Assembly: GCF_034347425.1 (NCBI RefSeq)
Contig: NZ_CP133779.1
Coordinates: forward strand, 2,976,001-3,040,000
From: Undibacterium sp. CCC3.4
Lineage (GTDB): Bacteria > Pseudomonadota > Gammaproteobacteria > Burkholderiales > Burkholderiaceae_D
DNA length: 64,000 bases
Reading direction: 5' to 3'
In this document: piece after piece, positions 1 through 9,000 of the stretch
Layout: each line of letters opens with the position of its first letter
How positions within the stretch are numbered: the stretch's first letter is position 1
Position numbers and translations under genes: made by a program
The notes under the pieces: generated by a model
Told to the model about the DNA's origin: nothing
What the model saw: only the letters and a program-made list of their open reading frames with translations
Databases searched by the model: none

Positions 1-63
1 GTAATTTTGAATGGGCCCTTGAGAAATCAAGGGCTTTTTCTTTTTCTGCAGTTCTTCCTCACA

Positions 64-126
64 TCATTCCCGCATGCCGCAGCCTCGTCATTCCCGCATG
101 CCACCGCCTCGTCATTCCCGCATGCT
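64..126. repeat. 24-bp tandem repeat, three copies
   Basis: The word TCATTCCCGCATGCC recurs at 64, 88 and 112, a strict period of 24 bases, with variable 9-base linkers. The core resembles one arm of the dispersed palindromic repeats found elsewhere in this window. No gene is convincing in 1-656: reading frames there run through repeat DNA and have no homolog that I recognise. Confidence 0.8.
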
Positions 127-260
127 TTTGGCGGGAACCCAGTGTCGTTTTCAGCGCTGAAAACACGATCATCTCTGGTATTTTCAGTTAAGCACGAACG
201 CCGCCAGGTGCCCGCCACAAGCGCGCTGATCATTACCCACAAGTCAGGTCGATTGCGCAC

Positions 261-448
261 CCACCCAGCCGCCCAATTCGTCATTGCCGCGCAGGCCGCA
301 ATCCAGTGGCGCGTACGCGCCTTTTATATCTGTGCTACTCAGGCGCAGCAGGATGTGTTCATTTCACAGAAAAAAAGTGCCCTTGATCGACCCTCCCACC
401 CTGAAGGCACTGACGTGCCACTCGATTCCCGCCTACGCAGGAATGACG
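261..448 (+). repeat. Composite palindromic repeat, copy A
   Basis: The unit starts with a short lead ending in CCAATTCG, then a palindrome of the type ATTGCCGCGCAGGC. Next come GGCGCGTACGCGCC (a perfect palindrome), a roughly 100-base middle, and a second palindrome of the type ATTCCCGCCTACGCAGGAAT. The whole unit recurs at 479-650 (continued at 3352-3366) and, inverted, at 32752-32942. A single-palindrome relative lies at 27247-27330. It carries no transposase frame, so it is a non-autonomous dispersed element of REP or MITE type. Confidence 0.8.
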
Positions 449-1687
449 AGGCGAGAGCAGGCGAGGTCGATTACGCGTCCACCCAGCCGTCCAATTCGTC
501 ATTGCCGCGCAGGCGGCAATCCAGTGGCGCGTACGCGCCTTTTATATCTGTGCTACTCAGGCGCAGCAGGACGTGTTCATTTCACAGAAAAAAGTGCCCT
601 TGATCGACGTTCTCACCCTGAAGGCACTGACGTGCCACTGGATTCCTGCCTACGCACACTGCTGTCCGGAATAATTTTCTTGACTAAGCTGCAGGGGGTT
701 GCAGGCATTGGTTTACGAGTGTTAACCTCGGTTTACCAACTTAAAAACCAAACCTGCAACATGTACAGAATAAACACTTTTCAAGAGTTAATGAAGGGGC
801 TACCGCGTGGAGTCTTTGATCAACTCGTCAAAAAACATCAAGCTGACAAATACAGCAAGCATTTTGGTCACTGGGATCAGCTCGTGGTGATGACCTACGC
901 TCAATTAAGCGGAACAACTGGCCTGCGTCCTCTGGAGGCCAGCTTTAACAGTCATGTCGCCCATCATTACCATCTCGGCACTGGTCGTATTAAGCGCTCC
1001 ACTCTGGCTGATGCCAACAGTCGTCGCGGCGATACCGTATTTGCCGATGCGGTGACATGGCTCATGCAAAAAGTGGCACGGCCATTGCGTCAACAAAGCA
1101 AGGAGCTGCTCTACCTTCTGGACTCCACTTCCATTACCCTCAAAGGGCGCGAGTTTGATCGCTGGACGCTCTCCAATAAAACGCGAAATACACAGGGTGT
1201 CAAACTCCACATCCTGTACGCAGAACAAGCGCAGATACCCATTTGGCAAAGTATCAGCGCAGCCAATGTCAATGACGTGGAGAAAACCAAAGAGCTCCCG
1301 CTGCAGCAAGAGGTGATCTACGTCTTTGACAAGGGCTATTGCGATTACAACTGGTGGCATCGGATCGATATGGCGGGAGCACAATTCGTGACCCGTTTCA
1401 AGCGTAATGCAGGCTTGCGCATTGAGGAAGAACGCAGTATTCCCGCAGAGGCCACAGACATCGTCCTGCAAGATCAAATTGTGCGTTTTAAAAACAGACA
1501 TCCTGGTGGCAAACGCATCAATCAGTACGAGAAGCCCTTGCGCTGCATTACGGTAGCCAGAGCCGACAAACCTACGCCATTAGTACTGGCAACCTAAAGT
1601 GGCCCCCTAAGTCCAGACAATTATTCAAAGAGTTTAAGATAGTGCCTGTTTCTGCCACAGCTGCGCGGCGCTGCCCCGTTATTCGCA

Positions 1688-2599
1688 CTACATCACTACC
1701 GTGCTTTTCTTTTCTAGCTTTTTTGAATCAGGCAGTTCAGTACCAAATTTGTTTACGATCTTGGCACCGCCGCCCACGCCTGAGCCATACACGGTTTCCG
1801 GCGTTTGATAACCCAATGATTGATGTTTACGTTCAGCGTTGTAGAACATAAAATAGTTCGCCAAGCCGATCACCAACTCCGGCATACTTTCATGCTTTTT
1901 CAAATACACTTCTTCATATTTCACACTGCGCCATAGACGCTCAACAAAAATATTATCCAACGCCCGACCGCGACCGTCCATACTGATTTTGATGCCGTTT
2001 CTAAGCAGCAGCCCAGTAAAGGCCTGGCTGGTAAACTGCGCACCCTGATCGGTATTAAAAATCTCCGGCGTTCCATACCATTTTATGGCTTCTTCCAAGC
2101 AGTCCACGCAAAACCCCGCATCCATCGTGTTCGACAACCGCCAAGACAGCACCTTCCGGCTATACCAGTCAACGATCGCCACCAGATACACAAAACCCCG
2201 CGGCAGCCTGATGAATGTGATGTCTGTACTCCAGACCATATTTGGTCGAGTGACATCGATACCTCTCAGTAAGTACGGGTAAATCTTGTTCTGCGGATGC
2301 GCTTTACTGGTGTTGGGGCCTGGGGCCATACCTGCCAATCCCAGTTGCTGCATCAGCCTCTGTACGCGCTTGCGGTTCACTGCATGGCCACAGTCTCGCA
2401 AGTAATGCGTCATGCGTCGCGTGCCGTAAAATGGATGTCTGGTGTATTCCTCGTCAAGCAATTGCAACAGCAAACTATCAAACGGATTGATCTCTTCTTG
2501 CAAGCGCTTTTTCTTGTCGTACACGACCGAGCGCGTGACTGAAACGAGACGGCATTGTGTGGCGATTGAAAGGGCAGAGAGCGGCTCTACCCACTGCAA
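1688..2599 (-). CDS. IS3-family transposase OrfB (DDE integrase domain)
   Basis: About 303 residues from the first Met, but the functional product is probably the OrfAB fusion made by slipping at the A8 run at 2634-2627. An N-terminal HTH_21-like segment (EYTRHPFYGTRRMTHYLR) is followed by an rve integrase core. The DDE residues are visible as STDITFI (D), NTDQGAQFTS (D) and DNIFVERLWRSVKYEEVYL (E). The frame has no stop or gap, so the element may still be active. It transcribes against the host IS4 transposase. Confidence 0.92.
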   Translation of the reverse strand: MQWVEPLSALSIATQCRLVSVTRSVVYDKKKRLQEEINPFDSLLLQLLDEEYTRHPFYGTRRMTHYLRDCGHAVNRKRVQRLMQQLGLAGMAPGPNTSKAHPQNKIYPYLLRGIDVTRPNMVWSTDITFIRLPRGFVYLVAIVDWYSRKVLSWRLSNTMDAGFCVDCLEEAIKWYGTPEIFNTDQGAQFTSQAFTGLLLRNGIKISMDGRGRALDNIFVERLWRSVKYEEVYLKKHESMPELVIGLANYFMFYNAERKHQSLGYQTPETVYGSGVGGGAKIVNKFGTELPDSKKLEKKSTVVM

Positions 2600-2607
2600 T
2601 CGTTCCG

Positions 2608-2901
2608 TTACAGGCTGATCCCTGACTTTTTTTTAAGCCAATCGAGTTCCATATTCAGTTGCCCAATTTTGGCATAGAGACGGTCTGGGTCGTTCTGTGT
2701 GCTGGCCGGTTTCGGACCGCGCTTACCTTCAAACAGACTGCCTGCATTTTCCAGTAATTCTTTCTTCCACTGGCTAACCTGCGTCGGATGCACCCCGAAC
2801 TCTTGGGCGATCTGATTGATCGTCTTTTCGCCTTTGATTGCCTCAACTGCTACCTTGGCTTTTTGTGCGCCGCTAAATATTTTTCTCTTATTTTCACTCA
2901 T
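2608..2901 (-). CDS. IS3-family transposase OrfA
   Basis: A 97-residue DNA-binding subunit. The first 55 residues form a helix-turn-helix of the IS3/IS911 type (IAQEFGVHPTQVSQWKKELL), followed by a basic linker and a C-terminal segment likely to be a leucine-zipper-like dimerisation helix. In the IS3 family OrfA binds the terminal repeats and is also the N-terminus of the OrfAB transposase, made by -1 frameshifting. A run of eight A residues followed by G sits on the coding strand at 2634-2627, within the last codons (WLKKKSG), and orfB lies in the -1 frame, exactly the expected arrangement. Confidence 0.9.
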   Translation of the reverse strand: MSENKRKIFSGAQKAKVAVEAIKGEKTINQIAQEFGVHPTQVSQWKKELLENAGSLFEGKRGPKPASTQNDPDRLYAKIGQLNMELDWLKKKSGISL

Positions 2902-3341
2902 GGTCTGCCTCGTCTCTTTTCGACAGACACTAGTTTAAACTGTTGTCCGGATATGTGGATCCACTATAACCAATGATTTGAACAGCGATGCGCTGACCAT
3001 TGCCCGGCGCTATAAAGAACGCTGGGATATCGAACTGTTCTTCAAATGGATCAAGCAACACCTGAAGATCAAGCAATTTTTTGGACGCACCGAAAACGCG
3101 GTGCGTATCCAGATATTGACAGCACTTATCAGTTATTTACTCGTGGCGCTCTACAAACAGACACATGGCTTAAAACAAAGCCTTTGGGAGTGTCTATGCG
3201 TGATTCGCGCCACTCTATTTCAACGACAAGACTTGGAAATCTCTCAATACCGAAAGCGACGAAGAGAAGTAGAAGAAATGGCGCGTTTGCAATTGGGATT
3301 ATTCTAATGAAATGTCAATTAATTTATTCCGGACAGCAGTG

Positions 3342-3836
3342 TGCCTACGCAGGAATGACGAAGCGAGAGTGCGGGGGAACGACACGGCCGGCGATGGTTC
3401 AGGTGTAAAAATCGTATATCAGGCTTTTGCGATAGCCTCTTCAGGTCGCGCTGACTAAATCTGCACCGAAAACTCTCAACGACGACAGCGCATTACTATT
3501 TATTAACTGCTCACAGATCTTCCTGTGGTTAACCTTTGTTTGCAAAATTTCCGAGCTATTTCTCGAATCTGAAAAGTGCGCGTGGAACTAAATTTATTCG
3601 TCTCTCTCCAAAACGAGCAGAAATAAAAAGCACTAAAAAGTGGAGTGATATCGACTGATATGTCGCTGTGCGAAAAATCTGAATGAGAAACTGACATCAC
3701 GAATTTCACACGCTGAGGCGAACGTTTACATCGCCATAGTCTATCGTTAACAGTGCGAACAATACGCTGACAAGGTTCACTTGGCAGGGGCTTCGCACGC
3801 GCTCATGAAGGAATTCTTTCGCGGAAAAAATTTGGT
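3342..3836 (+). promoter_or_regulatory. Region upstream of cdiB, with an element shared with 18887-18943
   Basis: About 495 bases without a gene. The left edge is the end of composite repeat copy B; 3421-3440 is an imperfect copy of a dispersed GGCTGTCGCAAAA-type sequence. Positions 3571-3628 match 18887-18943 at 39 of 57 ungapped positions, including AACTAAATTT and CAGAAATAAA. The second location lies upstream of the first orphan cdiA module, so this may be a shared leader or control element. No -10/-35 pair stands out. A weak ribosome-binding stretch (GCGGAAAAAA) precedes ATG 3837. Confidence 0.5.
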
Positions 3837-5639
3837 ATGAAAAAATTTATTGTCGGGTTTTGTCTGTCGCACTCTTTATTTATCGTCTCCAGTGTTGCGG
3901 CCGATGTGGCGGCACCAGTTCCGAATCAAGATGCACAAGAACAAATTCGCCAGCAACAGCGTTTGCAACAGTTGCGTCAACAACAAGAAATTCAAACCGA
4001 TGCGCGCGAAGAAGGCACCTCGTTGAAACAAGCGGTGCCGCTGGCAAGTGACCGTATTCCCGACAATGAAACACCTTGTTTTCAGATTGATAAAATTGAT
4101 TTGAACGGTGATGGCGCTGATCAATTTCAATTCGCCTTAGATAAATTGAATGCCGAAGTATTCAGCATCGCAGCAGCGCAGTCGTCGGCAAACAGCAAAG
4201 ACGGACTATGCCTGGGCGTGAATGGCATTAATGCGCTCATGGCGCGCATGCAGAATACCATCATTGCCAAAGGCTATATCACCACCCGTGTGCTCGCCGC
4301 TCCGCAAGATCTGAAATCTGGTCATTTATTACTCACGGTGGTAAACGGTCGTGTCAACCGCGTTCGCTTTACCGCTGATTCCGATCCGCGCGCCAGCAGT
4401 TGGAATGCGCTACCGCTACACCCTGGCGTTACACTCAATCTGCGCGATATTGAGCAAGCCTTGGAAAATTTAAAACGGCTTCCTTCTGCAGACGCCGATA
4501 TACAAATCGAACCGGCAGCGCCCGATCAGGTAGCGGCGGCACCGACGCAGCCAGGCTTGAGTGATCTGCTCATCAGCTATCACCGCGTGTCTTCACCGGT
4601 ACGTTTTTCTTGGAGCTTGGACGACAGCGGCTCCAGCGCAACCGGCAAGTACCAAGCCAGTGCGACCTTATCGGGCGATAACTTGTTCAAGCTTAACGAT
4701 TTGTTCTATGTCAGTTTCAATCACGATGTCGGAGGCGAGGATACCGGTGCGCACGGCACCTCGGCGCATACCTGGCATTACTCCTTAGCTTATGGCTACT
4801 GGTTGTTGAGCACGACGACATCGAGTAATGACTACTATCAAACCGTCGCCGGTGCCAGCCAAAACTACACTTACAGCGGCAAAAGTCAAAACACTGAAAT
4901 CATGCTCTCGCGTCTGTTATTTCGCAACAACGTGAATAAAACTGTGTTGTCGGCGCGTGCGATGTTTCGTAGCTCCAGTAATTTTATCGATGATACCGAA
5001 GTGGAAGTGCAGCGACGACGCGTAGCGGCGTGGGAACTCGGTTTCAAGCAAACTTGGTATCACGCCAATACGGTGTTGGATTATCAGTTGAACTATCGGC
5101 ACGGTACCGGCGCGCGCGGTGCTTTATCAGCGCCGGAAGAAAATTTCGGTAATGGTACTTCACGCATGCAAATGCTGACAGCTGATCTGCAACTGAGTAT
5201 GCCGTTCATGCTCAAAGCGCCTTGGGGTCAGCAAGCGCTGCAATATCTGGTCAATTTCCGGGGCCAAAATAATTACACCCCACTGACGCCACAAGATCGA
5301 TTCAGTATCGGTAGTCGCTATTCGGTACGCGGGTTCGATGGTGCGCAAAGCTTGCTCTCTGATAGTGGCTGGTTCATACAAAACAATCTCATCGTTCCAC
5401 TTGGCCAGAGCGGGCAATCGGCATACCTGGGCCTCGACTATGGTGCCGTCAGCGGGCAATCGGCCGCGCTGTTAATTGGAAAAAAATTAGCCGGCATGGT
5501 GCTTGGCGTGCGCGGTGAAGTTGGCACTGCGGTCGGCCGGTTTAACTATGACGTCTTTGTCGGGCAAGCCATCTATAAACCTGAGGGCTATATCACCAGT
5601 CCGGTCACTGCTGGTTTTAATCTTAACTGGTCCTATTAA
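3837..5639 (+). CDS. cdiB: CdiB/FhaC-type outer-membrane transporter of two-partner secretion
   Basis: A 600-residue Omp85-family pore that exports the adjacent CdiA. Residues 1-23 are a Sec signal peptide (KKFIVGFCLSHSLFIVSSVAA). A Gln-rich plug helix follows (EQIRQQQRLQQLRQQQE), then two POTRA domains (about 75-240, with CFQIDKIDLNGD and GYITTRVLAAPQDLKSG) and a 16-strand beta barrel (about 245-600). The loop-6 motif VRGFDGAQSL is near residue 500 and the chain ends in an aromatic residue (LNWSY), as expected for BAM insertion. Length is normal for ShlB/FhaC/CdiB. It is 12 bases upstream of the acyltransferase-like gene and forms an operon with cdiA. Confidence 0.95.
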   Translation: MKKFIVGFCLSHSLFIVSSVAADVAAPVPNQDAQEQIRQQQRLQQLRQQQEIQTDAREEGTSLKQAVPLASDRIPDNETPCFQIDKIDLNGDGADQFQFALDKLNAEVFSIAAAQSSANSKDGLCLGVNGINALMARMQNTIIAKGYITTRVLAAPQDLKSGHLLLTVVNGRVNRVRFTADSDPRASSWNALPLHPGVTLNLRDIEQALENLKRLPSADADIQIEPAAPDQVAAAPTQPGLSDLLISYHRVSSPVRFSWSLDDSGSSATGKYQASATLSGDNLFKLNDLFYVSFNHDVGGEDTGAHGTSAHTWHYSLAYGYWLLSTTTSSNDYYQTVAGASQNYTYSGKSQNTEIMLSRLLFRNNVNKTVLSARAMFRSSSNFIDDTEVEVQRRRVAAWELGFKQTWYHANTVLDYQLNYRHGTGARGALSAPEENFGNGTSRMQMLTADLQLSMPFMLKAPWGQQALQYLVNFRGQNNYTPLTPQDRFSIGSRYSVRGFDGAQSLLSDSGWFIQNNLIVPLGQSGQSAYLGLDYGAVSGQSAALLIGKKLAGMVLGVRGEVGTAVGRFNYDVFVGQAIYKPEGYITSPVTAGFNLNWSY

Positions 5640-5651
5640 GGAACGTACGAC

Positions 5652-5999
5652 ATGAATCAAGCAGCATTTCAGATTATCGCCCCTGGCATTCCACAGCAGG
5701 GTTGTATCGATGGCATGGCCGTCAGTAGTTTTCCTCATGCCGAGCCAGTGGAAGATTGGAATAGTGGCGAGCGCATGTGGATCATCGATTGGGTTGCACC
5801 GTTTGCTCACACCAAGCAAATGACACGTTTTCTGAAGCGACATTTGCTGGCCAATTATTGGTTCAAGACGCTTTACCACCGCCGTAATGAAAAAAAATTA
5901 ATCATCAAAACCTTCCGCGGGGTCGACGTGATGAAACAGGAAGCCGAACAGTGGTTCGCCACACACCCAGTCATCGAAGCTCAGGCCAGCGCGGCTTGA
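5652..5999 (+). CDS. Short HlyC-type toxin-activating acyltransferase relative (CdiC position)
   Basis: A 115-residue protein between cdiB and cdiA. The block DWNSGERMWIIDWVAPF, followed by a basic stretch and KLIIKTFRG, matches the C-terminal half of RTX toxin lysine acyltransferases (HlyC: W-x-SGD-R-x-WFIDWIAPFG). HlyC proteins acylate lysines of a toxin with fatty acid from acyl-ACP. In a few CDI loci a homolog, CdiC, sits in this position (cdiB-cdiC-cdiA-cdiI). The protein is about 50 residues shorter than HlyC and lacks the N-terminal segment that carries the catalytic His; the catalytic Asp (WIID) is present. ATG 5652 has an upstream AAGGAACG. It may be a minimal or non-catalytic form, or a decayed gene. 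Family assignment is from motif memory. Confidence 0.7.
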   Translation: MNQAAFQIIAPGIPQQGCIDGMAVSSFPHAEPVEDWNSGERMWIIDWVAPFAHTKQMTRFLKRHLLANYWFKTLYHRRNEKKLIIKTFRGVDVMKQEAEQWFATHPVIEAQASAA

Positions 6000-6058
6000 T
6001 CTTAAGTTTCCTTAGTTATCTTGGCGTCGTCAGTCAACTCGATTTGGATTTTTAAAAA

Positions 6059-9000
6059 ATGAATAAGCGTCAATTCCGTCTGGTATTTAATAAACATCGT
6101 GGCATTCTCATGGCTGTCGCAGAATTTGTCAGCGGTGCCGGTAAATCTGCGCAAGCGAAGCCAGCCTCGTCCGCCTTGGCTGCTGCCTCATTTGCCGTCG
6201 ATGGGGTTGATGACGCTGCGGAAGTTCCAACACGACGCAATGTCAGCATGCTGCTGGCATTGCTACAAGCTGGCCTGGTTCATGTGATCAAGGCCGCCTC
6301 CGTGCTGACGGCAAGCGCCGTGCTGACGCTGGCGCACGCCGATATCGTGGCGGATAAAGCTGCACCAAAAAATCAACAAGCAATCATACTGACGACGCCT
6401 AACGGTTTGCCATCAGTGAATATACAAACCCCGAGCGCAGCCGGGGTCTCGCGCAATACGTATAGTCAATTCGATGTCGGCAATAAGGGTGCGGTACTCA
6501 ATAACAGTCACACTGCAGTGACAACGCAGCAGGGCGGTTGGGTGCAGGCGAACCCGTATCTGGCCAAGGGCAGCGCGCGCATTATCTTAAATGAAGTCAA
6601 CAGCACCAACCCCAGCTTACTCAATGGCTATGTCGAGGTGGCCGGGAGTAAGGCGCAAGTCATCATCGCCAACCCCATGGGTATCAGTTGCAACGGCTGT
6701 GGCTTCATCAATGCCAATCGCGTGACCCTGACTTCCGGGACGCCGCTGCTGCAAGGCGGTGATTTGCTCGGCTATCAAGTCAATGGTGGGGTGTTGGATT
6801 TTTCCGGTAAAGGGTTAGATTCCAGTCAAAGCAATTATACCGATCTGATCGCGCGCGCCGTCAATACCAACGGCATCATCTGGGCGAAAAACCTCAACGT
6901 CATCAGCGGCAGCAATCAAGTTAAGGTCGATAACGCACAGCTCGATGGTGATGGCTATATCGCACAAGTCGTCAACAATGGCGGCAGCGCCGCTGCCGGC
7001 AATCTTACGCCGAATTTTGCGGTCGATGTCGCGGCATTGGGCGGCATGTATGCCGGAAAAATTCATCTGCTTGGAACCGAAGCCGGTGTCGGCGTCAGAA
7101 ACGCCGGCGAAATCGGTGCCAGCGCCGGCGCCGTACACATCGATGTCAACGGCATGATCAGCAACAGCGGCACGCTCGTTGCCAGCGGTGCCGGGAATAC
7201 CCTGACATTAAAGTCCAAAGGTTTGAGTAATGCCGGCACCATTTCGGCGCAAGACAATCTGACTGTGCTCACTCAGGGTGAGATGCATAACAGCGGCCTC
7301 GTCAGTGCTGCGCGCGAATTGAACATCAGTAGCAGCGGCCAATTGAGTAACCAAGGTAGTCTGAGCGGCCAGCGTTTGGCGATCAATGCAAGCGGGCTCA
7401 GCAATATCAAAGGGCTGATACAACAGAGCGGCAGCCAAGGCTTGAACGTGAGCGCGCAAGCGCTGGACAATAGCGCCGCTGGCTTGATCGGTAATCTGCC
7501 GCTTAGTGCCATTAATGGCAGCACCGCTGGCAGCGGCGCTGGCAATGCCAGCGCTGCACAGAATACTATGGCCGCACCAAGCAGTGCCGCCGCTGCCGGA
7601 GCACTGACCATCACACCGGCGCTGCCAGAGGCGTTGGCACATGGGCTGATTGCGATTTCCGGTAAGCTCGTCAATCAGGCCGGCACCATCAGCGGCAATG
7701 GAACGGTAGACCTCAGTGCCAGCGATAGCTTACACAACAGTGCAGTGTTGAATCTTGGTACGCTCAATTTCAGCGGCACGCAATGGAGTAATATCGACGG
7801 TAAGATCAATGTAGACCAAGCCAGCATCAAGACCCATAGTTTCGATAATTCGCATGGCCAATTTGTGGCGGCGCAAGCATTGCAGCTTGATGCCCATGAT
7901 CTAATGAACCAACAAGGTAGCTTGCAACAAATCGGCAGCGCTGATTTAAGCATCGCCTTGCAAGGTAATTTGGATAATACCTCCGGTCATATTCAAACGA
8001 ATGCCTCGAATCTCAATTTAACGGCGCAATCCATAAATAACAGCAATGGCCAGATACAGCATGCCGGCAGCGGCACGCTGGCGCTCACCGCGCATACGCT
8101 CAGTGGTGCCGGCGGTGCGCTGGCCAGCGCCGGCTTGCTCGATATCGCAGCACAGAGCGTCACGCTCGATGGTGGCACGAGCGTCGCCAAACAAGTCAAC
8201 ATCAACAGTGCAACGCTCAGTAACCGCGGCGGCAGCGTGCAACAAACCGGTACTGATAGTGCTCACATTACAGCCAGCACCGTATTGGATAATAGCGGCG
8301 GCAGCATCGCCACGAACGGCCATACAGAAATTAAGGTTGGCGATATCAACAACCAGGGCGGCAGCATACGCGCCGCCGGTAACTCGGACATCACACTCAC
8401 CGCCAGCGGCGCGCTGGATAACAGCGCGCTCGCTAGTGTTGCGAGCGCCGTGCAAGCAGGCGGGGCGCTGACGATTAACGCGGCCAGCCTGAACAATCAC
8501 GCAGCACACATCACCGCCGGGCAGGGCTTGACGCTGAACACGCACAGCACGAAAGCCGGCATCGACAATAGCAGTGGGCGATTAGCCGGCGATACGGGCG
8601 TTCAGATCAATTCAGCCGCCGATATCAACAATAGCCAAGCACGCATAGAATCGGCCGCAGATGCCACGCAGGTGGTGGCTGCCGCTGCGCTCAATAATAC
8701 TGAGGGCGTGCTGCTGGCACAGAACGATATCAGCCTGCAAGCAGCGACGCTCAATAACCGCAGCGGACAAATCAGTGGTGCCAATACCGGCATCCACACG
8801 CAAGCGAATCTCGACAATCGCGGCACTGGCCTGATTAACGCACAACACGATTTGCATATCGATGGCGGCGCATTAGATAACCAAGGCACACTGCAAGCAG
8901 GTAAAGACCTCGCGCTCAATACCACTGGCAGTATCAATAACAGTGGCACTATTTATGCCCAACACAGCAGCATCAGCACACAGGCCGACCTGAACAACAG

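Larger units (their letters stand above)
1595..2968 (-). mobile_element. IS3-family insertion sequence (possibly IS51 group)
   Basis: The ends match as imperfect inverted repeats: TAAAGTGGCCCCCTAAGTCC inward from the left and TATAGTGGATCCACATATCC inward from the right, followed by a shared GACAA. The triplet ACC flanks both ends (1592-1594 and 2969-2971) as a target duplication; AACC with a one-base-shorter element is also possible. It holds orfA and orfB on the minus strand with a poly-A slippage site between them. The subgroup is inferred only from the general look of OrfB. Confidence 0.9.
761..3307 (+). pseudogene. IS4-family transposase, split by an IS3 insertion
   Basis: The 5' part (ATG 761 to 1594) encodes the N-terminal and central regions, including LLYLLDSTSI and VFDKGYCDY around the first two catalytic acidic residues. 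The 3' part resumes at 2972 and carries the Y-x2-R-x3-E-x6-K signature (YKERWDIELFFKWIK) with the catalytic Glu. Deleting 1595-2971 joins VLAT to NDLNSD in frame and gives one protein of about 389 residues ending in MARLQLGLF. The gene is therefore inactive only because of the later insertion, and it kept an otherwise intact frame, which suggests a recent event. A frame open further upstream (from 284) reads through repeat DNA and is not the true start; ATG 761 matches the normal transposase N-terminus. Confidence 0.92.
657..3341 (+). mobile_element. IS4-family insertion sequence, interrupted by an IS3-family element
   Basis: Terminal inverted repeats read CACTGCTGTCCGGAATAA inward from 657, and the complement reads the same inward from 3341. 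A 10-bp direct repeat, TGCCTACGCA, flanks the element, which is the duplication size expected of the IS4 family. Without the inner IS3 element and its 3-bp duplication the element is 1308 bp, normal for IS4. It carries one transposase gene, now in two pieces (761-1594 and 2972-3307). Confidence 0.93.
479..3366 (+). repeat. Composite palindromic repeat, copy B, split by an IS
   Basis: This is a second copy of the composite repeat, nearly identical to copy A. It runs from about 479 to 656 and resumes at 3342/3352 after a nested insertion-sequence block. The interruption falls in the loop of its right-hand palindrome; the ten bases TGCCTACGCA are present on both sides (647-656 and 3342-3351) as the target duplication. 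Confidence 0.8.

Noticed and set aside
64..126. CRISPR-like regular repeats
   Set aside because: Only three copies with 24-base period and 9-base linkers, no spacer-length units and no cas genes. It is a short tandem repeat.
7..760. Long open frames at 7-603 and from 284 into the IS4 transposase
   Set aside because: They run through the tandem and composite repeats, and their products are translated repeat sequence. The transposase family match starts at ATG 761.
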